This document shows positions 14,001-24,222 of a stretch of 64,000 nt of DNA, piece by piece. The stretch comes from Collybiopsis luxurians FD-317 M1 (Eukaryota > Basidiomycota > Agaricomycetes > Agaricales > Omphalotaceae): positions 68,113 to 132,112 of the forward strand of contig KN834751.1 in assembly GCA_000827265.1 (NCBI GenBank), written 5' to 3'. Both the position numbers and the translations under genes were made by a program. Under the pieces are notes generated by a model, which saw only the letters and a list, made by a program, of their open reading frames with translations, was not told where the DNA came from and made no database searches. Position 1 is the first letter of the stretch, and each line of letters opens with the position of its first letter.

Positions 14001-14850
14001 CTCGTAAATCAAACGGCGAACACGCTTCAGAATCTATGCTTGGACTTCGCCACTCTAGGAGATCTCAAAATTGTCGAGCGGCCTTCGGTTTATACGATTG
14101 CACCTCACGGTTTCCAGAGTATCAAGGCCACCATCAAAGTATCATCTACAGAAACTGGTGTCATTTTTGGAAGCATTCTTTGGGAAGGTCCCAACCTGTC
14201 TGAATCTTGTGTCATCCTGAACGATATCCACATTGATATTATGGATTACATCAAGCCAGCATATTGTAACGAGGCACAGGTACGTTGCTTGAATTAGCCA
14301 CCTTCGTTGGCTTCTCTCATCTGCGTTTCTCTACAGTTCCGAAGCATGTGGACCGAGTTCGAATGGGAGAATCGCGTAAACGTAAATAGTACTGTTTCGT
14401 GGGTGTCTTTATTTCTGGAAAACGGGCCATTTCCTGAACGGTAGGAAAATTAACAGTGATCCTCGGGAGTATCTTCAACATGTCATGAAATCGACCAACA
14501 TGTCCTGTCTTACTCCGGAAGGTGCGCTCTCCGGAGATTGTGACTTCTTATCTGCGAATATGTACGCAAGAAGTTTGTTCGGTAGGTTTTCATTTCCATG
14601 TTATTGGTGCTCCATAGCTTATATAGTATTGTACGGTCTTAGGCGAAGATGCTTTGGCAAATCTGAGCATCGAAAGGACCGAAAGCGGGACTGTCACTGG
14701 ACATATTAGGATTAGGAGTAAAACGCAGGGTATAGCACTCTCGCTGGGGGACAGAATCACCATGGGTAAGTTGAAATCAATCCCCTTTGGAGACTTGTTT
14801 ACTGAGTTCTCTTTGCAGCCCAAAAAGATAGTAAACCTCTGTCGGCATAG
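11097..14850 (+). CDS. SEC26: coatomer subunit beta (COPI)
   Basis: Beta subunit of the COPI coat, which forms Golgi-to-ER retrograde vesicles. The start at 11097 ([15 protein letters not shown]) is followed by the conserved segment [14 protein letters not shown]; the next exons carry [19 protein letters not shown] and a HEAT/ARM-like adaptin-type solenoid ([20 protein letters not shown] near 11650). The later part is the coatomer beta appendage with [13 protein letters not shown] (near 13900) and ending [13 protein letters not shown]. The last intron (14767-14818) is spliced inside the codon after ATG 14762-14764; stop TAG is at 14848-14850. Introns are numerous and short. The gene looks full length and intact. 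Family assignment is from recognised conserved blocks along the whole length; exact exon borders are not all verified. Confidence 0.95.
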
Positions 14851-15088
14851 ATTTTCCTTTAATTTATTTTAACGAGCAGTGTCAGACATGGTACATTAGT
14901 GTATTCGCCATCAATCGTATTTCTTGCTGCTTTGGGGACTATTGTCAGTCTGCGACTGATCTTATATCAGACAATTTCTCTCGAGTCTTAGGCGAATAAG
15001 TATAGGCGAGTAAAGCACTACTTTTCAAGAATGTATGTACATATTAGCTAGGAAAAAATCAGTCGAGATTAATGATAAGATCGTCCGT

Positions 15089-17861
15089 TTAGTTCACATC
15101 CATAGCTTCCAGGGCCTGTCTCGACTGATTCCAGTCATCGCTCTGAGCGAGCACATCATCCTTGCCTTGAGGCATTTTATTTGAGAACAGAGGGAATGGC
15201 ATTAAGGGTGCTGCACCATCCTCTTTGGGAAGATAAGAATCCGGAGGAGACAACGGCGTTGCAGGGGTAAATAAGAAGCCACGCTGAATAGAAGAGAGTA
15301 ATGCAGAAATGGGTGTCGGTTCTCCATCAAACTCCGAGGCATGGTCATGTCTGACTGGAGTCCTTGGGGCAGCATGTGGCGTACTAGGATCGATCACCAA
15401 CTCGACGGTTGGTCCAGAGTACTCTTGAGGGCATACATCCACTAAAATCAGGTCGGAAGCATGATTGAGAGCAATTGGCGTCACTGAAACTCCAGCTGAT
15501 TCCTCCTCTCCTTCAAGGTCGGGACTTGCTGATAAATCTTGAGCTGGAGATTCCTCCTTCTGAACCATACCAAACTCTATCAAAGGTTTCTTGTCGGCAC
15601 ATTCCTCCTTCTCGTTGTTCTTAACCTCCACGCTCGCTGCAGCACTTATCTCGGTCTCTGCCGGCGATGTTTCCACCACTGGCTCATCTTGGGACAACGA
15701 TTCACCCTGAAGTTCATCCTTTTCAGCTTCTCTGTCACAGGTTTGCGCATCCTCGTTATTGCCATCGACCTCCTCGTCAAGCTCGGAATCCTGGGGAACA
15801 AGCACCTCTTCAGGGACTACGGAAGGTCGCTTCTGTTTTGGGACAAGCTGGGATTTGGCAGTAGTCGAATTGACTCTGTCCGTTTTTACACGCTTGTCAG
15901 AGGCTTTCCCCGCAGAGCGAGTGCCCCCAGAACTGCCCCAGACAGGCTTTGATGTAATGCTAGCTGACGAACGAGTAATGCCAGTAGCGGTCGGTTTGGA
16001 CGGTGCAGCCTTTCGCGCACGAGCAGCAGCTGTTGTAGCTGTAGAGGTAGATAAAGTACCTGAAACTGCTCTCGTTCGAACAGCTGGTAGATTAATGGCT
16101 GTAGAGGAAGGAAGCGTGCCTGTAGAAGCCGATGTAGAGATAGTTCTGGTACGAGATGCCGGAGCACGCGTAACTGTGTCAGAGGCTGTCGAGCTGGAAA
16201 TAGTACGAGCTCGTGAAGATGCAGTGGATTGGTGTGATAGTGCTCTGGAAGGTTTGGCGGTGTCAGAGCCACTAGGATTGGGGACTGGTCCGTCTTTGCT
16301 GAGTGCTTTAGTCGACGGTTTCTTAGTGAGTTTAGAAACGGGTTTAGATACTTCGGCTTTTTTCACATCATTATTCGAGCCGCCAGTCAACTTGGGAAGT
16401 TCGGGTTTCTTTGGAATTGGAACGGGTCTCCCTCGACTCCTTTCGGCTTCAGGCGGCCTAACTGCAGTGACCGGAGGTTCGTCATTGCTTAGTTTTGGAA
16501 GTGCTGGTTTTTTTCCGGGAGGAATACGCTCGCGGCCCGCACTTGGGTCTATTCGTAGTAAACCAATTGTGGACTGAGAAGGTAAAGTAGCGTCCGGAGT
16601 GGGGGAGGCAAGAGCACGTTGCGGAACGGCAGACATGGCCGTTTTAGACGACGATACACTGTGGGCAACAGGGTTCGGGAAGCGAATCGGACCCGAGGTA
16701 TATGATGATGCTGATGCAGACCGTGTATGTGTTGCAGTAGTGGTTGAAGATTCAGAACGAGATATAGGGAATTGTGGCCTGACAGGCATCGGTCGATCTT
16801 CCTTAACAGCACCTGGAAAAATTGCCTGTAGATCTACTGCACTATCTGGCCTGGACGGTGGTCGGGACCGAGAGGCTGCGGCAGAGGACGACGGTTGTGC
16901 AATATGTGTTTGAAAAGTAGGCGCCGACGAAGTACCGGAAGAGAGTGCAGGCTGTGACAGCTTTTTGGAAAGCTTTGGAGCAGATGATTTCGCGTCGCTT
17001 GACGAGGACGACTTGGACAATCCCGGCCGGGAATGTGCCCCAGTCTGCTCCGTCACGGATTTAGGTCTGGAACTCAACCCGAGATACTTTTTGCTAGTGG
17101 GCGAGAGTGGTGCCGCAAAACTATCACATTGTTAACTGATTGAACCGGCTGTTTGATATATTCACGAACCTTTCTGCTTTGCTTGGAAGTAAAATTTCGT
17201 AAGCCCGGTATATCTGCTTGCCTAATTTTCTCACTTCGGGATTCGCATCCCTCACTGAGAGCTTGATGAAAGCTTCGATGTCCTTGACTCTCTCTTCTTT
17301 CTCTAGATCCGGCGGGTTTAGGGAGTTCAGGCACGCGAGCATACCCTCTGCCACGACCACTCTGAGAGACACAGACTTGTCGCGAATGAACTGAATAAAA
17401 TAGGGCATAGCAGAGACGAGCTGAGTTACTTCTATGATGAATAAAACACAAGTCCTGGACCTCCCAAGGACAACTTTGCTCGTTCGAGCACAGAGGAGAA
17501 GCAGAGTTGGAAAAAAGAGATGGAGGAGGGGTTCAAATGCTGTGCCAAGTTCAGATGCTAGAACAGAAACGAGGTCTATAGCAGGCCCAGAAAGCCGCGT
17601 CCGTTCCGACTTTAGTGCACCGATGATTGGTCTATGAAGTTGGCGTGCTGTGGCGATAATTTCTTGGGGAAAAGAGGCAGAGGAATTGCGAATTAAATTG
17701 GTAAAAGAGATAATACTGGTGGATATCCTGTCCCAGGATTCTTCTGTCTCTGGTAGGGATAGATCTGCGCGAATGGACGCCAAACTATCTGTGAGGACCA
17801 TGGATGATGGTGGTTCGGAAACAAGAACGTGACCGAGTTTTTGGGTCCAGGGTGACGCCAT
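15089..17861 (-). CDS. CLASP N-terminal (TOG) domain protein, single TOG plus Ser-rich basic tail
   Basis: The first exon encodes one CLASP-N/TOG HEAT array: LLLLCARTSKVVLGRSRTCV, then EGMLACLNSLNPPDLEKEER and VRKLGKQIYRAYEILLP. A 49-bp intron (17121-17169) joins AES to FAAPLSPTSKKYLGL, matching the conserved linker after the TOG domain of CLASP proteins. The second exon is about 660 residues of low-complexity Ser/Thr/Pro/Lys-rich sequence turning acidic near its end (ESAPAQDL- and DEEVDGNNED-like stretches), stop at 15089. I place the start at MASPWTQ (17861); an in-frame ATG at 17921 also exists but lies only 27 bp from the SEC61 start. CLASP proteins stabilise microtubules; a single TOG domain is fewer than in canonical CLASP/Stu1, so the role here is inferred. 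Confidence 0.8.
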
Positions 17862-17948
17862 TCTGAGGGGCGTGATTTGCAGCTGGTACATTGGAAACGC
17901 CACGTCTTCACCCTTCTTCATCGTCTACCGTCACCACTAAAAAAAATT
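17862..17948. promoter_or_regulatory. 87-bp divergent promoter between CLASP-like gene and SEC61
   Basis: The two start codons (17861 minus, 17949 plus) are separated by only 87 bp, so the core promoters and 5' leaders of both genes must overlap or lie inside the neighbour. An A-rich tract sits directly before the SEC61 ATG. No clear TATA box is visible. Confidence 0.6.
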
Positions 17949-19694
17949 ATGAGCGGCTGTATGTGGTCTCAACATTGTTCTCGTATTCCAGCTCATTTCA
18001 TTCCACAGTTCGGTTCTTGAATCTTGTTCGGCCGTTCCTTCCAATCCTACCAGAGGTCTCTTCGCCGGATAGAAAGGTACTTGGACCCTTTTACTCCCTC
18101 AGCTAGCCCACTCATTCCTTCGTCCAGGTCCCTTTCAACCAGAAAATCCTATGGACCGCTGTCACTCTCCTTATTTTCCTTGTCTGCTCCCAAGTCCCCC
18201 TCTATGGTATCATGTCCTCCGACTCGTCTGACCCTCTTTACTGGATGCGTGTCATTCTTGCTTCCAATCGCGGTACTCTCATGGAACTCGGTATCAGTCC
18301 TATTGTCACCTCTGGCATGATCATGCAACTTCTCGCTGGTGCAAACCTCATTGAGGTCGATTTTAGCTTGAAAGAGGACAGGGCTTTGTTCAGCGGTGCC
18401 CAGAAACGTAAGACTTTGTCTTGAGCTTTCACATAGATTTCCATTGAAAACCCATCCAGTTTTTGCTCTCATCATCTCTCTCGGCCAGGCCACTGTATAT
18501 GTCCTTACCGGCCTTTACGGTCTTCCCAGTGAATTGGGTGCTGGTGTCTGCCTCTTGCTGATCATTCAACTAGTCTCTGCTGCTCTTATCGTCATTCTCC
18601 TCGACGAACTTTTGCAAAAGGGCTACGGTCTTGGCTCCGGTATCTCTCTCTTTATTGCTACCAACATCTGCGAGTCCATCGTTTGGAAAGCCTTTTCTCC
18701 TACAACTATCAACACCGGCCGGGGTCCCGAATTTGAAGGTGCTATTATCGCGTTGTTCCATCTTCTTTTCACCTGGAATGACAAGGGCCGTGCCCTGCGC
18801 GAAGCTTTCTGGAGAGACCGTCTTCCAAACGTTATGAACCTCATCGCTACCGTCATCATATTTGCTGTAGTTATCTACCTTCAAGGTTTCCGCATTGAGA
18901 TTCCGGTCAAGAGCAACAGATTCCGTGGCCAACGAGGCAGTTACCCTGTCAAGCTCTTTTATACTAGCAATATGCCCATCATGCTTGAGAGCGCTTTGAC
19001 CAGTAACGTGTTCATTGTCAGCCAAATGCTCTCTACGCGGTTCCCCAGCAACATTTTCGTTAAACTTTTGGGTGTTTGGGAGGTTAGTCTCGTCTTCCTA
19101 CAGTTCGCTCGATAGTCCATTGAAAGTCGGCTCTCGTTCTAGCCAATGGAAGATTCGCCTCAATTGATTGCCAAGTCTGGCATTGCGTACTACATGTCTC
19201 CCCCTCACACTATTCGTGAAGCGATTGTTGACCCTATCCACACTGCTATCTACATTGCGTTCATGCTCTCTGCGTGTGCCCTTTTTAGTAAAACTTGGAT
19301 TGAAGTTTCGGGAAGTGGACCTAGAGATGTCGCCAAGCAACTGAAAGACCAACAAATGGTACCCATTATTTCATGGCAGTTGAACTTCGTACTCATCCTG
19401 TTTTAGGTCATGGCCGGTCATCGAGAAGGGTCGATGTACAAGGAGCTCAAGCGTGTTATCCCCACTGCTGCTGCCTTTGGTGGCGCGATTCTCGGCTTGC
19501 TTTCTGTCGCTGCAGATTTAATGGGTGCTATTGGGAGCGGAACTGGTATTCTTATGGCTGTCACCATCATCTACAGCTGTAAGTGTGTTTTCTTTTCGTC
19601 CTGTTTCCGCTTCTCACATATGATTACAGACTGGGAAATTGGTATGAGGGAATCTGGAGGACCTGAGATGGCCGCCCTCGGAGACTTGCTTTAA
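17949..19694 (+). CDS. SEC61: Sec61 alpha, ER protein-conducting channel
   Basis: Pore subunit of the ER translocon. A tiny 10-nt first exon (17949-17958) plus a 50-bp intron gives the classic start [19 protein letters not shown]; exon 2 ends at 18076 and exon 3 resumes at 18128 with [12 protein letters not shown]. Other hallmark segments: [37 protein letters not shown] (near 18290), [15 protein letters not shown] (near 18610), [20 protein letters not shown] (near 19250) and the end EMAALGDLL. Multiple membrane helices match the ten-helix SecY/Sec61 fold. About 475 residues after splicing, the usual length. The gene is intact and shares a very short divergent promoter with the CLASP-like gene. 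Confidence 0.97.
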
Positions 19695-19927
19695 GCCCAT
19701 CTCCCAAGTGTACATTTCTAATTTTTATCTAAGAGCTCGTCCGGTGGGAGGTAATAAAAAAGCGATGTGGAATCGGGTTTTGCAACATGCAGGTTCTGGT
19801 TTGAGAGGCCTCTGTAAATATTTAAAGTACGCCCCAGTGGCCTTTCGCTAAATTGAATCATACCCGTTATGCCGGAAGGATCGTGAGCGCTAAAACTGGC
19901 GTCTATTGCTTTTTGCTTTTCGACCAT

Positions 19928-20314
19928 ATGCCTCGCATACCCTTCGCTTTGACTCGATTGCTTTCACGTCCTCTACGCGTCCAAAATGAATTCATTTCGT
20001 TGACTTCGTCGATGGTCAACAGGCCATTCTTTGCATCCACAATTTTCCCTCAGTCAAGGTGGACATTACCCTCCCTGCTGTCGGCGACATCCAAAACGGC
20101 CCTTTTCCCATCTTTTTACCCTCTATCAAGGACGTTATCGCCAGTAACCGGGTCTCTGTTGCAGGCGCGATTTCAGACAATGGGTGCAGAGTATCAACCT
20201 TCTCAGAGGAAGAGGAAGCGGAAGCATGGGTTCCTTGCGAGGAAACGAACCAAGGGCGGTAGACGGATTTTGGCCAGAAGGCTGTTGAAGGGACGGAAAT
20301 CATTGACCCATTAA
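19928..20314 (+). CDS. MRPL34: mitochondrial large-subunit ribosomal protein bL34m
   Basis: Single-exon 128-residue protein. The N-terminal about 80 residues are rich in Arg, Ser and hydrophobics with almost no acids ([19 protein letters not shown]), consistent with a mitochondrial targeting sequence. The C-terminus is the bL34 signature: [19 protein letters not shown] followed by a [21 protein letters not shown] end. The short basic domain binds 23S-type rRNA in bacterial and mitochondrial large subunits. It lies about 230 bp downstream of SEC61 on the same strand and converges with ATG7. Confidence 0.93.
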   Translation: MPRIPFALTRLLSRPLRVQNEFISLTSSMVNRPFFASTIFPQSRWTLPSLLSATSKTALFPSFYPLSRTLSPVTGSLLQARFQTMGAEYQPSQRKRKRKHGFLARKRTKGGRRILARRLLKGRKSLTH

Positions 20315-20491
20315 CACTATCAAAGTAAATCTCCACGCCTTCTCATGGTTTTAATGTAGCTGATTTTGCCAACAAGAATACAAACTCGGAGGCGCCGCCT
20401 CCTTGGCGAGCGTGCGTAGGTTACAGTGTCCAGCTATAGTCGGTTGAGCCCAGCCTTGGGTATACCTAATCCGAAGCTATCTAATTGACCA

Positions 20492-23045
20492 CTAAAAGTC
20501 ATCTTCATCATTTCCCTCTTCCACCCATTCGACATCCTCTAATGCCTTCTCACCATCTTCATAGAGCTTATCTAGTCCTGTCAACCTTTCGAGATATTTG
20601 GGATCGTTGAATGCATTCAACATCATATCAAATCCTTGACTTTCGTACGCTTTGAGAACCTAAGCAAATGTCCACCTTCAGCATTCATCTAATTAGATGT
20701 CACCAAATACCATACCGTTTCACTACATCCCGTACAGCGGTCATAAGCTGCTCCGACGATGTGCAAGTTACGGAACTGCGCGAGATAGCCCCTCAGCTGA
20801 TGAGGAACCAAACCCAACACACTGCTTCCTTCTCCGTTCTCGTCTGGGTGATTATCTGCATTTCCCGACGGTCGAGGAGCAGGAGCACGGATACTTGACG
20901 ACATAAGTCAAATGGAGTATTTTTCAGGAGAGTGACTCACCCTTGAGGATGTTGCAAGACGCTCATCATAAGTTCTACTGCGGATGAGGCCGCTATTGAA
21001 GCCAAACCTGGACGTGTCACAGTGCACATTTGATCCAAAGTCCTATCAGTTAACGACTAGAGACTGCAGTCAAGTCCTGCGAAGAAGTAAGCAGGGATAC
21101 CCTTACATCAGATGGCGCGACAATGTCGTTGCAATAATAACATCCCAAGTGTTGTTTGGAACCACCCAGTTCATCTCGTTGGTCCGTAGTACCTGGCTCA
21201 GGCCGTGCACCGTGTCGCATTACTAGGAATGTGTCGAACCCTAGAGCAGCATTCAAGACGAGCTGCGAGGCGGTTAGAATAGGTAATCCACCATACGAGT
21301 GAACATCACACCCTACCTTGCCCTTGGCCCGACCAATCACTGTTGGAAGCCATCTGCTCTCCCTCGAATCCATAAGTAAATATACAGCATCGTGAGTTTC
21401 AATCAACTCCTCCAATTTCGCGACATCCTTCTTCGTCTGCTCTAGGACTGCTGGCGGGACTGGGTGACCAGGCATCGGAATTGACAACGAATGGCCAGTA
21501 GCGTTCTATGGGCACCTGAGAACGTTTTGAAACGAAGGGCAGAAAACTACATACTATTCCGGGCCAAACTTCTTTCAATCGCTCAGCTGCGCACTCGGCC
21601 TTGGGCCTGCCGCCGTGCAAGCAATCCTCAAACTTGAACAGCGGCTGCCTAACTGGGTTTGAAAAGGAAACTCTTGAAGAGTCTACCAATGTTATAGTGC
21701 GTACACCCCAACCCTCGTGGACTATCAGATTTCGCACAAAAAACGGTTCAAAAGACTCACCATCAGACACCTTGAAACATAGCATCCAAGCGTACCAGCG
21801 CCTAGCAGCAAACACTTGGTTTCTGCAATCTTTTCCAGGTCCAGCTCTGGAAGAATCCTCCACCGCATGAGCTTGAGATTTAGATCCACAGCTTGGTTTG
21901 CGAGCCTTGGATTGACATAAGGGCAGTGATCAAATACCGGGAATAAAAACCAAACCTAACGGGATCCATCATGGGCGCGAGATCTGCCATTCTAGGAGCT
22001 AACTTTCCTTGCACGTTCTTTTCCCATCCCACAGCCGTAGGTCGCGTCGCCGCGCCAGTTGTAGTACCTTGGGGCCCAATAAAGATAGTTCCAACACGGC
22101 TCTTCCACCCTTCACCTCTGGGAAGATCTGCGTCTCTCCAACAAAGGATTCTCAATTTGGAAGTGGACTGGGGATGGAGGGCCTTCAGATATGCTAGAAG
22201 ATTACGAAGAGGCCAGCCAGGGTTTTGTGGTTGAGCAGAAGGATCAATGAACCCAATTGTTGTAGTTTCCATCGTGTCCGTTTGAGGATCGTAGTCTTCA
22301 ACCGGAGCGACGCTGATTCCATTTGAAGTCCTTACAAGAAAGTAAGCAAGACGGTTGTCCAATGACTGCAGCTGGGTATAGATGGATTTCAGTTGAGAGT
22401 CGTCTAGATTTGATTCGGGAGTTCCTGCGCCAATCCATCCTGGATTGTCATCGATATGCCAGGCAGGGTTGCTAGTGAAAGCTGGAAAGGCAAACCAGTA
22501 ATAATACCTGTATTTCTTGAGATCCGCAAAAGTGATAAGAAGAAACGAATTGAGCAGTGTTGTCGAGCGCGTCGTTTGAATCGATGTCCAGATCTGATGG
22601 GCAAAGTTGATTGAGAGGGTAGGGCGGATTGCAAAATGAGTGCCTTACCTTGTCTGCTGATTCGTTGAACAGCTTGGACTTGTCTGCAACCTTGAACTCT
22701 TCGATGGTGTTGTAATTCTTTACGACGCCCTTTGCGACTGCCGAGCCCATTGTGAGACTGGCAATGACATGAGTCTACGAGCTGAAGTGCGAAGTATTAT
22801 TCGTACGATGAAGGACCTTGACCAAAACTTTCTTCCTCGACTGCCAGACTGCCTCCTACACCGACAAAGGCACCTGGGCCACCCTCTCGATCTTCGATTA
22901 GCCTACCGACGCGATAAGTAGCGGTGATATCGACATGGGCATCGCTGAGTTTGAGTACATCCAACTTGAGTTCAGTGAATTTATGCCAGAAAGATGGATG
23001 TGCAAGGGATGGAAGGGGCGTAAACTGAACGATGGTTGGGGCCAT
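20492..23045 (-). CDS. ATG7: Atg7, E1-like activating enzyme of autophagy
   Basis: Activates Atg8 and Atg12 and passes them to Atg3 and Atg10. The start at 23045 gives [20 protein letters not shown], the family N-terminus; exon 1 is spliced (donor near 22797, acceptor before 22760) in frame to [20 protein letters not shown]. The adenylation domain shows the nucleotide-binding loop [14 protein letters not shown] (near 21800) and [20 protein letters not shown]; the catalytic cysteine sits in [10 protein letters not shown] (near 21025). The acidic C-terminus ends EEGNDEDDF with stop at 20492-20494. About ten short introns. The gene looks intact. Its start codon is 44 bp from the SCO1 start on the opposite strand. 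Confidence 0.96.
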
Positions 23046-23089
23046 TATTGTGGTAGTATTCAGAATGACAAACCCGAAAAAGGTAATTT
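23046..23089. promoter_or_regulatory. 44-bp divergent spacer between ATG7 and SCO1 start codons
   Basis: Only 44 bp separate the ATG of ATG7 (minus) from the ATG of SCO1 (plus). Both starts are well supported by conserved N-terminal sequence (ATG7) and a targeting-type leader (SCO1), so transcription of at least one gene must begin inside or extremely close to the other. Confidence 0.6.
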
Positions 23090-24019
23090 ATGTTCTCCCT
23101 TGTCCGGTCACGGTCATCTCCTGTTCGACTTCAAAAGTACTTCAATGCTGCTCGTCTTCAAAAACGACGCGTAGGAACTTCCTCAGAACCTCCTCGCCCT
23201 CAGCGCAATGTTATTGGGGTCCGTTGCTCATGGTTCCCTGTGTCCACAATGCTCTCATTCGACTTGCTTTAATAGACATTTACCCCAGCATCTGCTGCCT
23301 TATTCGTTGCTGTCGGGGCTGGTCTCTTTTGGTATTTTCGTAATGAAAAGGCCAAGCTTTTAGAGGAACGCGGTAAACGGTTGTCTGAACTCTTTGTAGT
23401 ATTCGTGGCTGAACCATTCTCGCAGAAAAGGAACGAATGTCAAAATCTTATGGCCGACCCCATGTTGGTGGTCCATTCTCTTTGGTAAACTGCAATGCTC
23501 CAGAAAAGCGTTTCACGCATGAGGACCTTGTCGGAAAATGGTCTTTGGTGTACTTTGGCTTTACAAATTGTCCGGACATTTGTCCGGCTGAACTAGACAA
23601 GGTTACTGCTGTTATGAATGAACTAGGTCAGTGGGTATGTGACCCAATTGGCCGTAAAACATTCAGACATTCTTTCAGGCAAAACGAATCCAGAAATTCC
23701 ACTGCAGCCTGTTTTTATTTCGGTCGATCCAGCAAGAGATACACCATCGACGATTCGTACTTATTTGACCGATTTTCATTCATCTTTTATTGGACTAGTT
23801 GGAGACTATCAAGAAACAAAATCGGTTTGCAAGGCATACAGAGTATACTTTTCAACGCCTCCAGACGCTGACCCCAAAGGAGATTACCTGGTAGACCATT
23901 CAATATTCGTGTATTTGATGGACCCGGAAGGAAGGTTTGTAGAGGCGTTTGGACAGGTGGCGCAAAAGGAGGAGATGGTTGAGAAAATCAAGGAATTCGT
24001 AGTAGAATGGAGTAAGTAG
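23090..24019 (+). CDS. SCO1: Sco1-type copper chaperone for cytochrome c oxidase
   Basis: Inner-membrane protein that delivers copper to the CuA site of Cox2. The first exon (23090 to about 23220) encodes a basic mitochondrial leader (MFSLVRSRSSPVRLQKYFN); the next carries a membrane helix TPASAALFVAVGAGLFWYF. The thioredoxin-like domain has the copper-binding FTNCPDICPAELDK motif (Cys-x3-Cys), the conserved PVFISVDPARDTP segment and the third ligand histidine in YLVDHSIFVYLMDPEG. The protein ends KEFVVEWSK at 24019. All recognised metal ligands are present and the gene appears intact. Confidence 0.96.
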
Positions 24020-24222
24020 ACTAGTATCCGTAAAATGGAACATACACCTCCCTCTCCCGACGCGGCTCCCCGCTGGCTTCACTCGCACTGAGACGGGGAT
24101 AATCGGAGCGCTCAGCGGATGGATACGGGCCGTATTGAAAACGCGTCCGACGGCCTGAGTCAGAAAGCTTTTAACAAACGCCTTTCAATTTTTGGCCGTC
24201 GTCGCGCTCATCGCAGCCAACG

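Noticed and set aside
17859..17921. Upstream start MKKGEDVAFPMYQ for the CLASP-like gene
   Set aside because: It would leave only 27 bp to the SEC61 start and adds residues not expected before the TOG domain; MASPWTQ was preferred, though the longer form cannot be excluded.
20390..20420. GC-rich palindrome around GGAGGCGCCGCCTCC between bL34m and ATG7
   Set aside because: Could form a hairpin, but it sits in a convergent 3' region and is not shared with other spacers; no function can be argued.
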